Assembly: GCA_016709995.1 (NCBI GenBank) | Contig: JADJLQ010000001.1 | Location: forward strand, 1-64,000 | DNA length: 64,000 bases | From: Saprospiraceae bacterium | GTDB lineage: Bacteria > Bacteroidota > Bacteroidia > Chitinophagales > Saprospiraceae | Reading direction: 5' to 3' | Shown here: positions 56,085 through 64,000 of the stretch, one piece after another | How positions within the stretch are numbered: position 1 is the first letter of the stretch | How the letters are laid out: each line of letters starts with the position of its first letter | Program-made: the position numbers and the translations under genes | The notes under the pieces: generated by a model | The model's database searches: none | The model's input: only the letters and a program-made list of their open reading frames with translations | What the model was told of the DNA's origin: nothing

Positions 56085-56603
56085 ATGAATTTGGTGTTTA
56101 TTGTTTTATTCAGTTTCAATTTTTTTCAGATCTTTTCTCACGAATTGAATGAGCTGGATATCGTTGCTCCTAAAAGGATATTGTATATCACTTGTGATCC
56201 TGAATGTCCTATTTCTCAAAAATATACTTCATTATTCAAAACAATAGGAGATCTTTATCCTTCTTTGCAGTTTTCATTATTATTTTCTCCTTCGACTACG
56301 AAGAGTTCAATTATTCAATTTTATAAAAATTATGACTTGAAGGTGGATCGTATACTTTACATCCGTGATCATCGAATGAAGTTAATTAAGAAATTAGGTG
56401 CCACGATCACTCCTGAAGCTTTTTTGATTGACGATAGTAAGATTTTTTATTATGGAGCCATGGATGATCGATATTATGAATTAGGGAAAATGAAAAGTAT
56501 ACCGACACAGCATTTTCTTCTCGATGCCATTGATGCCATGTTGCGCCAAAAAGTTATTAAGACATCACATATACAAGCTGTTGGATGTGTTATAGAACTG
56601 TAA
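56085..56603 (+). CDS. Redoxin/thioredoxin-like exported protein
   Basis: The 172-residue protein has an N-terminal hydrophobic signal (FIVLFSFNFFQIFS) and a thioredoxin-like domain with a CPIS-type site in ITCDPECPISQKYTSLF, as in redoxins that accompany cytochrome c/monooxygenase-like proteins. Later parts (TPEAFLIDDSKIFYYGAMDD) fit the redoxin fold. The C-terminus AVGCVIEL overlaps the next gene by 19 bases, so the two are translationally linked. It may maintain thiols or copper sites of its partner. Confidence 0.72.
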   Translation: MNLVFIVLFSFNFFQIFSHELNELDIVAPKRILYITCDPECPISQKYTSLFKTIGDLYPSLQFSLLFSPSTTKSSIIQFYKNYDLKVDRILYIRDHRMKLIKKLGATITPEAFLIDDSKIFYYGAMDDRYYELGKMKSIPTQHFLLDAIDAMLRQKVIKTSHIQAVGCVIEL

Positions 56604-57859
56604 TAATACTTGTGATTATCCTTCAGATGAATGCACCTATGCGCTCACAGGGTTATAAGTATTACCCTGATGTGCAAAAAATTATTTTGTCAAAATGTGC
56701 TCCTTGTCATCATACCGATGGTGCAGCTCCTTTTGTTTTAGATAATTATGACGCTGTATCTAAAAGGGCTCTGATGATCAATAAAGTAATACAAGATGGG
56801 TATATGCCCCCATGGTTTGCAGATACTGCTTTTAGGCATTTTAATAATGAAATCGTGTTGACTTTGGCTGAAAAAAATATCTTGTCCGAGTGGATAATAT
56901 CCGGCAAGAAGAAAGGTAAAGCTAAAAGGGCAATTCCATTCCAACTGAAATCCTCTGCGAGGGATTCAGCAGATTTGGTGTTTGAATTAAACGAAACTTA
57001 CCACATTCCTGGAGACAATAAAGAGCATTATAAAATATTTATTATTCCCACTCATTTGTCTGACCCCGCCTATTTAAATGGGATCGAATTTGTCCCTGGC
57101 AATAAAAAGCTTGCTCATCATGCAAGGATTATGATCGACACGACAGGCTTATTGCGTGCGGATGATGGGTTGGAAGTGGGTGACGATTCTGAGTTTATGA
57201 GAAAAAAGGTAAAACTGTATGATCCATTTTATCATGGTTGGGTGCCAGGGAATAATGGAGTATTTTTCCCCGGAGGTATAACCAAAAAATTGCCGGCCAA
57301 TACTGACCTGGTTATCAATATTCATTATGCTGCCAGTCCCATTGATCAGGAAGACAGGTCAGCGGTTAAATTTTATTCATCCAAAATACCTACTGAAAGA
57401 AGAGTTCAGACAATGATCCTTGATGAAAATTGGGTAGTCAACCAACCTTTTGAAATCCCTGAAGATACGCTGATCAAATTTTATATGAGGTCACCCCCTG
57501 TGCCATATGATCTTTCATTGATCAATGTATTGCCTCATATGCACCTGCTTGGTCAGTCATTTAAATCCTATGCAATTTCTCCGGACGGAGACATGATCCC
57601 TTTGATAATGATCGATAGATGGAATTTTAATTGGCAGTATACTTATGAGTTTAGTAAATTTATCCACATTCCCAAAGGCTCATTTATCTATACCGAAGCA
57701 GAATACAATAATTTGTCCTCAAACCCTATCAATCAAAATCAACCTCCAAAGAAAATAACATACGGTTGGGGGACAAAAGATGAGATGTTAAACGTTATTT
57801 TTCAATATGTGCCGTATAGACCATTAGACGAGTTTCAATTAATACAGTTTCAAAAATGA
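56585..57859 (+). CDS. Cytochrome c domain fused to a copper monooxygenase-like domain, exported
   Basis: The 424-residue protein starts with a signal-like segment (TVIILVIILQMNAPMRS). A heme c site, CAPCHH, lies at about residues 40-45, with DGYMPPWFAD after it, as in Planctomycete/Bacteroidota cytochrome domains. The second part resembles the copper type II ascorbate-dependent monooxygenase fold: LAHHARIMIDTT, VINIHYAASP and LPHMHLLGQSFKSYA supply His residues like those of the two copper sites. The reaction is unknown. It overlaps both neighbours, so all three form one operon. Confidence 0.72.
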   Translation: MCYRTVIILVIILQMNAPMRSQGYKYYPDVQKIILSKCAPCHHTDGAAPFVLDNYDAVSKRALMINKVIQDGYMPPWFADTAFRHFNNEIVLTLAEKNILSEWIISGKKKGKAKRAIPFQLKSSARDSADLVFELNETYHIPGDNKEHYKIFIIPTHLSDPAYLNGIEFVPGNKKLAHHARIMIDTTGLLRADDGLEVGDDSEFMRKKVKLYDPFYHGWVPGNNGVFFPGGITKKLPANTDLVINIHYAASPIDQEDRSAVKFYSSKIPTERRVQTMILDENWVVNQPFEIPEDTLIKFYMRSPPVPYDLSLINVLPHMHLLGQSFKSYAISPDGDMIPLIMIDRWNFNWQYTYEFSKFIHIPKGSFIYTEAEYNNLSSNPINQNQPPKKITYGWGTKDEMLNVIFQYVPYRPLDEFQLIQFQK

Positions 57860-58632
57860 AGAACCTTACTTTATTCACATTTTTCGGCTTCCTCTGTCTA
57901 TCCGGATATTTCGTTCGTGCCCAGGAGGAAACCATGCCTGAGAGCACGTTAGATCAATTTCGATTTGGATCGCTGAATCCAAACGAGCAGTCTACAATCT
58001 ATGGAGTGAGCAATCAAGTTAGTGTTGTTGTAGGCGATTATTATATCGATAAGTCCTGGAAGCTGGGTGTTATAGATTTTTATCCATACAAAGTCACCCT
58101 GGAAGGCCGTGAGTGGAACATCGATACAGTCAAAAACGAAAGAATTCGTTTTAACACCAAATCCAATGAGTTGGAGATTAATACGAAATATGGGGTCAAA
58201 ATAATATCAGGAGATAAAATTCGATCCTTTATCACGGGTAGCGGAAAAGATGCTATAAGAGTAATCAATGGGCAGGAATTAGGATATAAGCCGGAGGATA
58301 AAAATTTTGGTTTTTATCAAGAATTATTTTTAGGCGAAGTTTCATTGTATTCTACATTTAAAGTTTCGGAGAGAAAGCCAACATACGTGCCGGCATTTGA
58401 TGTGGGTGATAAGAATACCGAAATCCTGAAAAAAGAATTTTTTTATCTTAAGGACCGCACCGGTTTTAATAAAATGAAAGCCAACTACAGTGGGGTTTTA
58501 AAAGCCATGTCAGATAAAGAAGATGAACTTAGTAGATATATGGACAAATATCAACTTGACCCAGCTCTGAGGCAGGATCTTGTTAGAATCATTCGATATT
58601 ATAGTGGTCTACTGGCTTCCGGTATTAAGTAG
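57856..58632 (+). CDS. Exported protein of the redoxin/cytochrome operon, unknown function
   Basis: The 258-residue protein has a signal peptide (FGFLCLSGYFVRAQ) and no recognised motif. Its start overlaps the stop of the cytochrome/monooxygenase gene by four bases (ATGA), so expression is coupled. The middle part is beta-rich and the C-terminal 60 residues are helical (MKANYSGVLKAMSDKEDELS). Confidence 0.65.
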   Translation: MKNLTLFTFFGFLCLSGYFVRAQEETMPESTLDQFRFGSLNPNEQSTIYGVSNQVSVVVGDYYIDKSWKLGVIDFYPYKVTLEGREWNIDTVKNERIRFNTKSNELEINTKYGVKIISGDKIRSFITGSGKDAIRVINGQELGYKPEDKNFGFYQELFLGEVSLYSTFKVSERKPTYVPAFDVGDKNTEILKKEFFYLKDRTGFNKMKANYSGVLKAMSDKEDELSRYMDKYQLDPALRQDLVRIIRYYSGLLASGIK

Positions 58633-58642
58633 AAAATAAATG

Positions 58643-58674
58643 TTTGGAAAAAACAAGAGGTATGTGTACATTTG
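58643..58674 (+). promoter_or_regulatory. Bacteroidota-type promoter of rpsU
   Basis: TTTG at 58643-58646 and TACATTTG at 58667-58674, 20 bases apart, match the -33 and -7 consensus exactly. The bS21 start is 22 bases downstream. Confidence 0.7.
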
Positions 58675-58695
58675 CAATCCAATTTAAAATAGTAT

Positions 58696-58893
58696 ATGCT
58701 AATTATTGATGTAAAAGACAGTGAATCAATCGATAAGGCTCTTAAGAAGTATAAAAAGAAATACGAGAAGTCTCAGATTTTGAAGCAACTTAGAGCCCGA
58801 AAACATTTCACTAAAAAATCTGTAGAGCGCAGGCATGAGGTTCTCAAAGCTGCCTACAGACTGCAGATTATGAGCCTTCCCGCTCAATATTAA
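58696..58893 (+). CDS. rpsU: Ribosomal protein bS21
   Basis: The 65-residue basic protein of the small ribosomal subunit is recognised from the start LIIDVKDSESIDKALKKYKK and the following KKSVERRHEVLKAAYR. In Bacteroidota, bS21 next to a Xer recombinase and tuf is usual. A consensus promoter lies just upstream. Confidence 0.95.
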   Translation: MLIIDVKDSESIDKALKKYKKKYEKSQILKQLRARKHFTKKSVERRHEVLKAAYRLQIMSLPAQY

Positions 58894-58991
58894 ATAATAA
58901 AGCTATCGTGTGACAAAGTAGATGATGTCACGCCTACTTGCATTTGCACCAGTATTGTATTACATTGCAGTACTAAGCATCTGTAGCCAAA

Positions 58992-59891
58992 TTGATCATA
59001 TCTTTTTTTAATTATCTAGAGTTCGAGAAGCGCTATTCCAGCCATACGCTGGATGCTTATAAATCTGATATTGAACAGTTTACCTCCTTTCTACAGTATA
59101 ATTTTCAGGTAGATAGCCTTGTAGATGTCACATCTGCCCAGGTTAGATCCTGGATGGTCAGCTTAAAGGAGCAAAATATTTCCAATCGGTCTATTAATCG
59201 AAAACTATCCGCTTTAAAGACGCTCTTCAATTTTTTGAGGTCCCGACATGGGCTAGCTCAAAATCCCTTGCGAAAAATTATTAGCCCTAAAACAGAAAAA
59301 AGGCTTCCGCTTACTGTCAGAAAAGAACACCTGGAACGCATGTTTTTGATCAATAATCAAAATGCCGGTGACACTTCATACATTCTCTTGCGAAATGATC
59401 TTGTCCTGGACATGTTATATTCTTGCGGGCTTAGAAGATCCGAGTTGATGCAGCTTTCATTGAAAGACTTAGATTTAGACCGTCGCTTGTGTAGGGTCCT
59501 TGGAAAAGGAAAAAAGGAACGATGGGTTCCACTTTCCGCGAATTTGGTAGATAAAATTTTGACTTATTTAATCTTTAGGCACCAAACTTTAATAGATCTG
59601 GCCAAACCAGAGCACTTTTATTTGTTTATGACAGATCAGTGCGAGCCATTATATCCTAAGTGGGTGTATAACCTTGTCAAAAAAAACCTTAGTCTCGTAT
59701 CTTCCGTGGAACGACGCAGTCCTCACATATTGAGACATAGCTTTGCCACCCACCTTTCAGATGCCGGAGCAGACCTCCATGTAATTAAAACTTTATTGGG
59801 GCATTCATCACTCGCTGCTACTCAAGTATATATGCACAATTCAATAGAAAAATTAAAGAAAATTTATGATCAGGCACATCCTAAATCATGA
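58992..59891 (+). CDS. xerC: Tyrosine recombinase XerC/XerD family
   Basis: The 299-residue protein resolves chromosome dimers at dif. The catalytic set is complete: Arg in YSCGLRRSELMQL, Lys in LGKGKKERWVPL, His-x-x-Arg in PHILRHSFATHL, His in LLGHSSLAATQ and Tyr in QVYMHNS. Translation appears to start at a TTG (58992), since the N-terminus FFNYLEFEKRYSSHTLDAY matches the family at once and no ATG is close. XerC is preferred over XerD because of its place next to rpsU and hpf, but the two are hard to tell apart by eye. Confidence 0.88.
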   Translation: MIISFFNYLEFEKRYSSHTLDAYKSDIEQFTSFLQYNFQVDSLVDVTSAQVRSWMVSLKEQNISNRSINRKLSALKTLFNFLRSRHGLAQNPLRKIISPKTEKRLPLTVRKEHLERMFLINNQNAGDTSYILLRNDLVLDMLYSCGLRRSELMQLSLKDLDLDRRLCRVLGKGKKERWVPLSANLVDKILTYLIFRHQTLIDLAKPEHFYLFMTDQCEPLYPKWVYNLVKKNLSLVSSVERRSPHILRHSFATHLSDAGADLHVIKTLLGHSSLAATQVYMHNSIEKLKKIYDQAHPKS

Positions 59892-59943
59892 ATACCGTGA
59901 AATAATAACAAATTCATTTCGTTACTTTTTAAAATATTATATT

Positions 59944-60237
59944 ATGAAAATTATGACTGAAAGTGTTCATTTTACCGCTGACCAAAAGCTTATACAGTTT
60001 ATTGAAAACAAACTTCAAAAACTCGAACGGGTGTACGAAAGAATCATTGACATTCATGTGATTTTAAAACTGGAGAGCCATCAGGCAGTAAAAGATAAAA
60101 TAGTAGAAGTTCAGGTCCATGTGCCGGGAGGTAATATTTTTGCCAGGGAAAGCAGTAAAGCATTTGAAACATCTTTTGAATTGGCCATGGCTGCCATCAA
60201 AAGGCAGACTATAAAGTTTAAGATGAAATCGAAATAA
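59944..60237 (+). CDS. hpf: Ribosome hibernation-promoting factor / RaiA family
   Basis: The 97-residue short-form factor binds the 30S subunit in stationary phase and lowers translation. Family sequence is seen in FTADQKLIQFIENKLQKLER, ILKLESH and KIVEVQVHVPGGNIFARESS. The start at 59944 gives the normal length; an in-frame ATG at 59866 lies inside the xer gene and is rejected. Confidence 0.92.
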   Translation: MKIMTESVHFTADQKLIQFIENKLQKLERVYERIIDIHVILKLESHQAVKDKIVEVQVHVPGGNIFARESSKAFETSFELAMAAIKRQTIKFKMKSK

Positions 60238-60261
60238 CAATCCGATAAAGTTGATTCATAG

Positions 60262-60300
60262 AGAAAGCCATTCTGATCATTAGGATGGCTTTCTGATTTT
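60262..60300 (+). terminator. Rho-independent terminator after hpf
   Basis: AGAAAGCCAT and ATGGCTTTCT form a 10-bp stem followed by gatttt. It separates the rpsU-xer-hpf transcript from the tRNA-tuf transcript. Confidence 0.75.
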
Positions 60301-60340
60301 AAGCAAGACCAACTCTAAAATAAAAAAGTAAAATATTTTT

Positions 60341-60369
60341 TCCTAAACCCGAAAATGTTCGTAAATTTG
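60341..60369 (+). promoter_or_regulatory. Promoter of the tRNA-tuf-secE-nusG operon
   Basis: TAAATTTG at 60362-60369 fits the -7 element TAnnTTTG exactly. TTTT ends 20 bases upstream (near 60341) in place of the -33 TTTG. The first tRNA starts about 90 bases downstream. Confidence 0.55.
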
Positions 60370-60458
60370 TCCGCGCTTTTAAAGAAAGCGACATATTTAA
60401 TTGAAAATCAGGATTGAAGAAGCACAAATAGCAGTAGATACAGTGGACATTTAACAAT

Positions 60459-60531
60459 GCCGATGTAGCTCAGCTGGTAGAGCAGCTGATTTGTAATCAG
60501 CTGGTCGGGGGTTCGAATCCCTCCATCGGCT
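60459..60531 (+). tRNA. tRNA-Thr (anticodon TGT)
   Basis: A 73-base cloverleaf with acceptor GCCGATG/CATCGGC, anticodon loop TTTGTAA and T-loop TTCGAAT. Confidence 0.96.
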
Positions 60532-60578
60532 CTCAAATTGTACTTGATGTAGTTTTTGAAAGCAGAAGTAGATCAAAT

Positions 60579-60662
60579 GGGGGCGCGCCGGAGTTGGAGA
60601 GCCGGGCCAGACTGTAAATCTGGTGTCTTACGACTGAATGGGTTCGAATCCAATCGCCCCCA
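60579..60662 (+). tRNA. tRNA-Tyr (anticodon GTA)
   Basis: An 84-base tRNA with a long variable arm, acceptor GGGGGCG/CGCCCCC and anticodon loop CTGTAAA. Confidence 0.95.
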
Positions 60663-60719
60663 CTCATTTTTGGCACTATAATAGTATCAAAAGCTATTTG
60701 ACTTTAACAATCTAAACAG

Positions 60720-60792
60720 GCGGGAGTAGCTCAGTTGGTAGAGCGACAGCCTTCCAAGCTGTAGGTCGCGGGTTCGAGCCTCGTCTCCCGCT
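60720..60792 (+). tRNA. tRNA-Gly (anticodon TCC)
   Basis: A 73-base cloverleaf with acceptor GCGGGAG/CTCCCGC, anticodon loop CTTCCAA and T-loop TTCGAGC. Confidence 0.96.
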
Positions 60793-60870
60793 CTTTCCAA
60801 ATATTTGCTATTTGAAGTATTTGTGGACGAAAATAGACAAATGGGAAGGTTACACTCAGATGTTGCATAA

Positions 60871-60942
60871 GCCGATGTAGCTCAGGGGTAGAGCACTTCC
60901 TTGGTAAGGAAGGGGTCGAGGGTTCAATTCCCTTCGTTGGCT
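60871..60942 (+). tRNA. tRNA-Thr (anticodon GGT)
   Basis: A 72-base cloverleaf with acceptor GCCGATG/CGTTGGC (two G-T pairs), anticodon loop TTGGTAA and T-loop TTCAATT. Confidence 0.95.
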
Positions 60943-61004
60943 CAAATTTTTTGAAAATTTAAAATCATTATATCATTAAATTCAATTTAAAAAGGTACTA
61001 AACC

Positions 61005-62201
61005 ATGGCAAAAGAAACATTTCAGAGGACTAAACCTCACTTAAACGTTGGTACTATCGGTCACGTAGATCATGGTAAAACAACTTTGACTGCAGCCATC
61101 ACTTCTATTCTGTCGGAATCAGGATGGGCGGAAAAAAGATCTTATGACTCTATCGACGCTGCTCCTGAAGAGAAAGAGCGTGGTATCACGATCAATACAG
61201 CGCACGTAGAGTATCAAACCGCAAACCGCCACTATGCGCACGTAGATTGCCCTGGTCACGCGGATTATGTGAAAAACATGGTTACTGGTGCTGCTCAAAT
61301 GGATGGTGCTATTCTGGTGGTTGCAGCGACTGATGGTCCTATGCCCCAAACAAGAGAGCATATCCTTCTTGCAAAGCAGGTAGGAGTACCTAAAATTGTG
61401 GTATTCATGAACAAAGTAGACCTGGTAGATGACGAAGAAATGTTAGACTTGGTTGAAATGGAAGTAAGAGAATTATTGGATGCTCAGGGATTTGATGGAG
61501 CCCATGCTTCAGTGATCAAAGGCTCGGCCTTAAAGGCACTTGAGGGCGATCCAAAATATAGACAGTCTATTCTTGATTTGATGGCTGCCGTAGATGCAGA
61601 CATTCCTGAACCAGTTCGTTTGGTTGATCAGCCATTTATTATGCCGGTAGAAGATGTATTCTCTATCACCGGTCGTGGTACAGTAGCTACAGGTCGTATT
61701 GAAAAGGGAGTTGTTAAAGTTGGGGATACGGTCGAAATCATTGGTATGATGAAGGATGATGAAAAACCAATCAGCTCTACCTGTACTGGAGTAGAGATGT
61801 TTAGAAAATTATTGGATAGAGGAGAAGCCGGTGATAATGCTGGTATCTTGTTGAGAGGTGTTGAAAAAGATCAAATCCGAAGAGGTATGGTTATTTGCGC
61901 TCCCGGTTCAGTAAAACCACATAAAAAATTCAAAGGAGAGATTTATGTACTCAGCAAAGAAGAAGGTGGTCGTCACACTCCTTTCTTTAATGGTTATCGA
62001 CCTCAGTTCTATTTCAGGACTACCGATGTAACCGGAGATGTCAAATTGCCTGCAGGAGTTGAAATGGTTATGCCTGGTGATAATGTCACTATTGAAGCTA
62101 GCCTTTTAAATTCTATAGCAATGGAAAAAAATCTTCGTTTTGCTATCCGCGAAGGCGGTCGCACAGTCGGTGCTGGTCAGGTTACAGAAATACTTGATTA
62201 A
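61005..62201 (+). CDS. tuf: Translation elongation factor EF-Tu
   Basis: The 398-residue GTPase brings aminoacyl-tRNA to the ribosome. GTP-binding motifs are GHVDHGKTTL, DCPGHADY and NKVD; the effector region reads EEKERGITINTAHVEY. Domains II and III follow with VFSITGRGTVATGRIEKG and RFAIREGGRTVGAGQV near the end. It is flanked by four upstream tRNA genes and tRNA-Trp, the usual Bacteroidota order. Confidence 0.98.
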   Translation: MAKETFQRTKPHLNVGTIGHVDHGKTTLTAAITSILSESGWAEKRSYDSIDAAPEEKERGITINTAHVEYQTANRHYAHVDCPGHADYVKNMVTGAAQMDGAILVVAATDGPMPQTREHILLAKQVGVPKIVVFMNKVDLVDDEEMLDLVEMEVRELLDAQGFDGAHASVIKGSALKALEGDPKYRQSILDLMAAVDADIPEPVRLVDQPFIMPVEDVFSITGRGTVATGRIEKGVVKVGDTVEIIGMMKDDEKPISSTCTGVEMFRKLLDRGEAGDNAGILLRGVEKDQIRRGMVICAPGSVKPHKKFKGEIYVLSKEEGGRHTPFFNGYRPQFYFRTTDVTGDVKLPAGVEMVMPGDNVTIEASLLNSIAMEKNLRFAIREGGRTVGAGQVTEILD

Positions 62202-62235
62202 TAGAGTATTATACTCGATATAATGAATAATTTTT

Positions 62236-62268
62236 GAAGCATCTCCTGAAGAGGAGGTGCTTCTTTGT
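62236..62268 (+). terminator. Hairpin after tuf, probable terminator or attenuator
   Basis: GAAGCATCTCC and GGAGGTGCTTC form an 11-bp stem (one G-T pair) with loop TGAAGA, followed by a weak T tract. It lies between tuf and tRNA-Trp and may reduce read-through into secE-nusG. Confidence 0.6.
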
Positions 62269-62284
62269 CATAAAAAAGTATTAA

Positions 62285-62357
62285 ACGGGCATAGCTCAAT
62301 TGGTAGAGCGACGGTCTCCAAAACCGTAGGCTGCGGGTTCGATTCCTGCTGCCCGTG
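62285..62357 (+). tRNA. tRNA-Trp (anticodon CCA)
   Basis: A 73-base cloverleaf with acceptor ACGGGCA/TGCCCGT, anticodon loop CTCCAAA and T-loop TTCGATT. Confidence 0.96.
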
Positions 62358-62379
62358 CAAGCAAGTAAATTGAAAGTAA

Positions 62380-62568
62380 ATGGATAAGTTAAGTTTATAT
62401 CTGAGAGAATCGTATGATGAGCTGATGCATAAAGTCACCTGGCCTTCATGGGCTATGTTGGTAGATGCTGCTAAGATTGTGTTGGTGAGTACTGTTATTA
62501 TCACAGCGATCATCTTTTTAATGGATGTAGTGTCTAACTATATTCTTCAAATAGTTTACGGGTTATAA
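62380..62568 (+). CDS. secE: Preprotein translocase subunit SecE
   Basis: The 62-residue protein has an amphipathic helix (YLRESYDELMHKVTWPSWA) with the conserved VTWPS-type motif, then one membrane helix (IVLVSTVIITAIIFLMDVV). It stabilises SecY in the translocon. Four bases separate it from nusG. Confidence 0.95.
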   Translation: MDKLSLYLRESYDELMHKVTWPSWAMLVDAAKIVLVSTVIITAIIFLMDVVSNYILQIVYGL

Positions 62569-62572
62569 TAAT

Positions 62573-63124
62573 ATGGCTGACCAGGAAAAAAAATTGTATT
62601 CTCTAAGGGTGATTAGAGGCAAAGAACGCAAAATCAAGGAGCGAATTGAACTAGAGATTCAGCGCCAGGGCTGGAATACATTCATTAGCCAGGTCATCGT
62701 CCCTTCTGAAAAAGTGTATAAAATCAGAAATGGTAAAAAGGTAGTCTTAGAAAGAAATATTTTACCAGGATATATTTTATTGGAAGCAGAACCTTCCAAA
62801 TTTGTACCAGAAGTAGTACAGGTTATAGCTAACATTCCCAATGTAATCCATTTTTTAGGCAGAGATACACCCATACCTATGAGTCCTGGCGAAGCAAACA
62901 GGCTGCTGGGTAAAGTGGACGAATCTCAGGATGCCAGTGAGTCAATGATTGAACCTTTTATCAATGGCGAAACAGTGAAAATCATTGATGGACCATTCAA
63001 TGATTTTATCGGGGATATTAAAGAAGTAAACGAAGAGAAAAAGAAACTTAAAGTAATAGTTAAAATATTCGGCAGAGGAACTGAAGTTGAATTGAACTTT
63101 ATGCAAGTGGAGAAAACATCATAA
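62573..63124 (+). CDS. nusG: Transcription termination/antitermination factor NusG
   Basis: The 183-residue protein has the NGN domain (LYSLRVIRGKERKIKERIEL, NILPGYILLEAEP, VIHFLGRDTPIPMS) and a C-terminal KOW domain (NGETVKIIDGPFNDFIGDIK). It binds RNA polymerase and couples it to Rho or ribosomes. The order secE-nusG-rplK-rplA is conserved. Confidence 0.96.
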   Translation: MADQEKKLYSLRVIRGKERKIKERIELEIQRQGWNTFISQVIVPSEKVYKIRNGKKVVLERNILPGYILLEAEPSKFVPEVVQVIANIPNVIHFLGRDTPIPMSPGEANRLLGKVDESQDASESMIEPFINGETVKIIDGPFNDFIGDIKEVNEEKKKLKVIVKIFGRGTEVELNFMQVEKTS

Positions 63125-63211
63125 AAAAAAGCATCTGGTTACTTTTAATGGCAAGCTTCCAGTCATTTTAAGGACTTTTTAGAATAACAAATTGAAATTT
63201 TTAAAATCATT

Positions 63212-63649
63212 ATGGCTAAAGAAATAGAAACATTCATTAAACTCCAGGTAAAAGGTGGCCAAGCCAATCCTGCGCCTCCGGTAGGTCCTGCTTTAGGTTC
63301 TAAAGGGGTCAATATTATGGAGTTTTGTAAGCGATTTAATGCCATGACCCAGGACAAACAAGGCAAAGTCGTTCCAGTGGTCATTTCAGTATTTAAGGAT
63401 AAATCTTTTGACTTCGTCATTAAGACTGCACCTGCAGCCATTCAACTCATGGAGGTTGCTAAGATCAAAAATGGTTCGAAAGAACCTAATAGAAATAAGG
63501 TGGCAAATGTGACATGGGATCAGGTCAAAGTTATAGCTGAAGACAAATTACCTGACCTCAATGCTATTACAGTGAGTGCCGCCATGAAGATGGTAGCGGG
63601 TACTGCCAGGAGCATGGGGATCACAGTAAGTGGTGATTTTCCGGGTTGA
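63212..63649 (+). CDS. rplK: Ribosomal protein uL11
   Basis: The 145-residue protein of the large-subunit GTPase centre is clear from FIKLQVKGGQANPAPPVGPA, LGSKGVNIMEFCKRFN and the C-terminal AGTARSMGITVSG. It is followed by rplA. Confidence 0.97.
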   Translation: MAKEIETFIKLQVKGGQANPAPPVGPALGSKGVNIMEFCKRFNAMTQDKQGKVVPVVISVFKDKSFDFVIKTAPAAIQLMEVAKIKNGSKEPNRNKVANVTWDQVKVIAEDKLPDLNAITVSAAMKMVAGTARSMGITVSGDFPG

Positions 63650-63729
63650 TACCGGTTTATCGATATTTTTTATTCATCCGAGGGAGTCAGTTTTAACAGA
63701 TTGACGATAGCACCTCTAAATTTTTTGAA

Positions 63730-64000
63730 ATGGCAAAAGAAACTAAAAAAAGAAAAGCAGTAAATCCTAAAGTCGACAGGAAAAAATTATTCTCTGTCCA
63801 GGACGCGATGACATTGGTGAAAGAAGTCAATATTGCAAAATTTGATGCATCAGTGGATGTGCATATTAGGTTGGGGATAGATCCTCGCAAATCAGATCAG
63901 GCCATCAGAGGCACGGTTACACTTCCTCATGGTACCGGTAAAACAAAACGTGTACTTGTATTGTGTACTCCGGACAAAGAAGAGGAGGCTAAAGCTGCTG
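63730..64000 (+). CDS. rplA: Ribosomal protein uL1, cut by the window edge
   Basis: The first 90 residues are present: MAKETKKRKAVNPKVDRKKL, then ALTLVKEVN-like helix sequence (DAMTLVKEVNIAKFDASVDV), HIRLGIDPRKSDQAIRGTV and LPHGTGKTKRVLVL. L1 binds 23S rRNA and usually represses its own operon. The gene continues past base 64000. Confidence 0.96.
   Translation, partial: MAKETKKRKAVNPKVDRKKLFSVQDAMTLVKEVNIAKFDASVDVHIRLGIDPRKSDQAIRGTVTLPHGTGKTKRVLVLCTPDKEEEAKAA

Noticed and set aside
62236..62268. Riboswitch between tuf and tRNA-Trp
   Set aside because: Only a simple hairpin is present, with no room or conserved core for a ligand-binding fold.
1..64000. CRISPR array, rRNA genes, complete insertion sequences, restriction or CRISPR-type defence genes
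   Set aside because: I saw no regularly spaced repeats, no rRNA sequence, no transposase and no known defence gene in either strand.

Overview
The window comes from a chromosome of the phylum Bacteroidota, most likely in or near the Saprospiraceae. Reasons: five SusC/SusD outer-membrane pairs, AT-rich start regions without Shine-Dalgarno sequences, several promoter-like sites of the Bacteroidota form TTTG-N17..20-TAnnTTTG, and a bS21 / xer / hpf / tRNA / tuf / tRNA-Trp / secE / nusG / rplK / rplA block at the right end. The family-level placement is inference.

Layout. 1-6.5 kb (minus): a SusD, a SusC with an STN signalling domain, a FecR-type anti-sigma factor and an ECF sigma factor. These form a self-regulated uptake locus, but every reading frame in it is damaged. 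6.8-8.5 kb (minus): a broken MpaB/Lcp-type oxygenase gene and a small membrane protein. 8.74-12.30 kb: a 3.5-kb integrative element in the 3' half of a tRNA-Val gene, bounded by 58-bp direct repeats. It carries a tyrosine recombinase, an excisionase-like HTH protein, small DNA-binding-type ORFs, and one ORF that looks like a replication initiator joined to the C-terminal part of a P27-type phage terminase small subunit. It resembles a minimal phage-satellite (PICI-like) element. 12.5-31.5 kb: ordinary chromosome with DUF4838 protein, NagB with a PIG-L domain, an SCO1/cytochrome c group, DASH cryptochrome, exonuclease/GIY-YIG protein, NamZ-like muramidase, glutathione peroxidase, NUDIX hydrolase, K+ channel, S9 peptidase, HAD phosphatase, and a Psd / CdsA / CPBP-protease membrane-lipid cluster. 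31.6 kb: pdxJ. 32.8-56.0 kb (plus): four consecutive SusC/SusD units, three with an extra lipoprotein gene, mostly separated by strong terminators and without any carbohydrate-active enzyme. 56.1-58.6 kb: a redoxin / cytochrome c-monooxygenase-like / secreted-protein operon. 58.7-64 kb: the translation block named above, with five tRNAs.

Many long genes are split by one-base frameshifts, and almost all of these lie in short homopolymers. This fits consensus errors at least as well as real gene decay. The density is far higher in the first 8.2 kb than elsewhere, and the FecR gene also has a larger deletion, so real decay of that locus is possible. The most notable content is the tRNA-Val element: its Rep-TerS fusion, its three pairs of GCTTGCA repeats, and the replacement terminator it supplies to the host tRNA. 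All family assignments are by reading the translated sequence; no database search was run.
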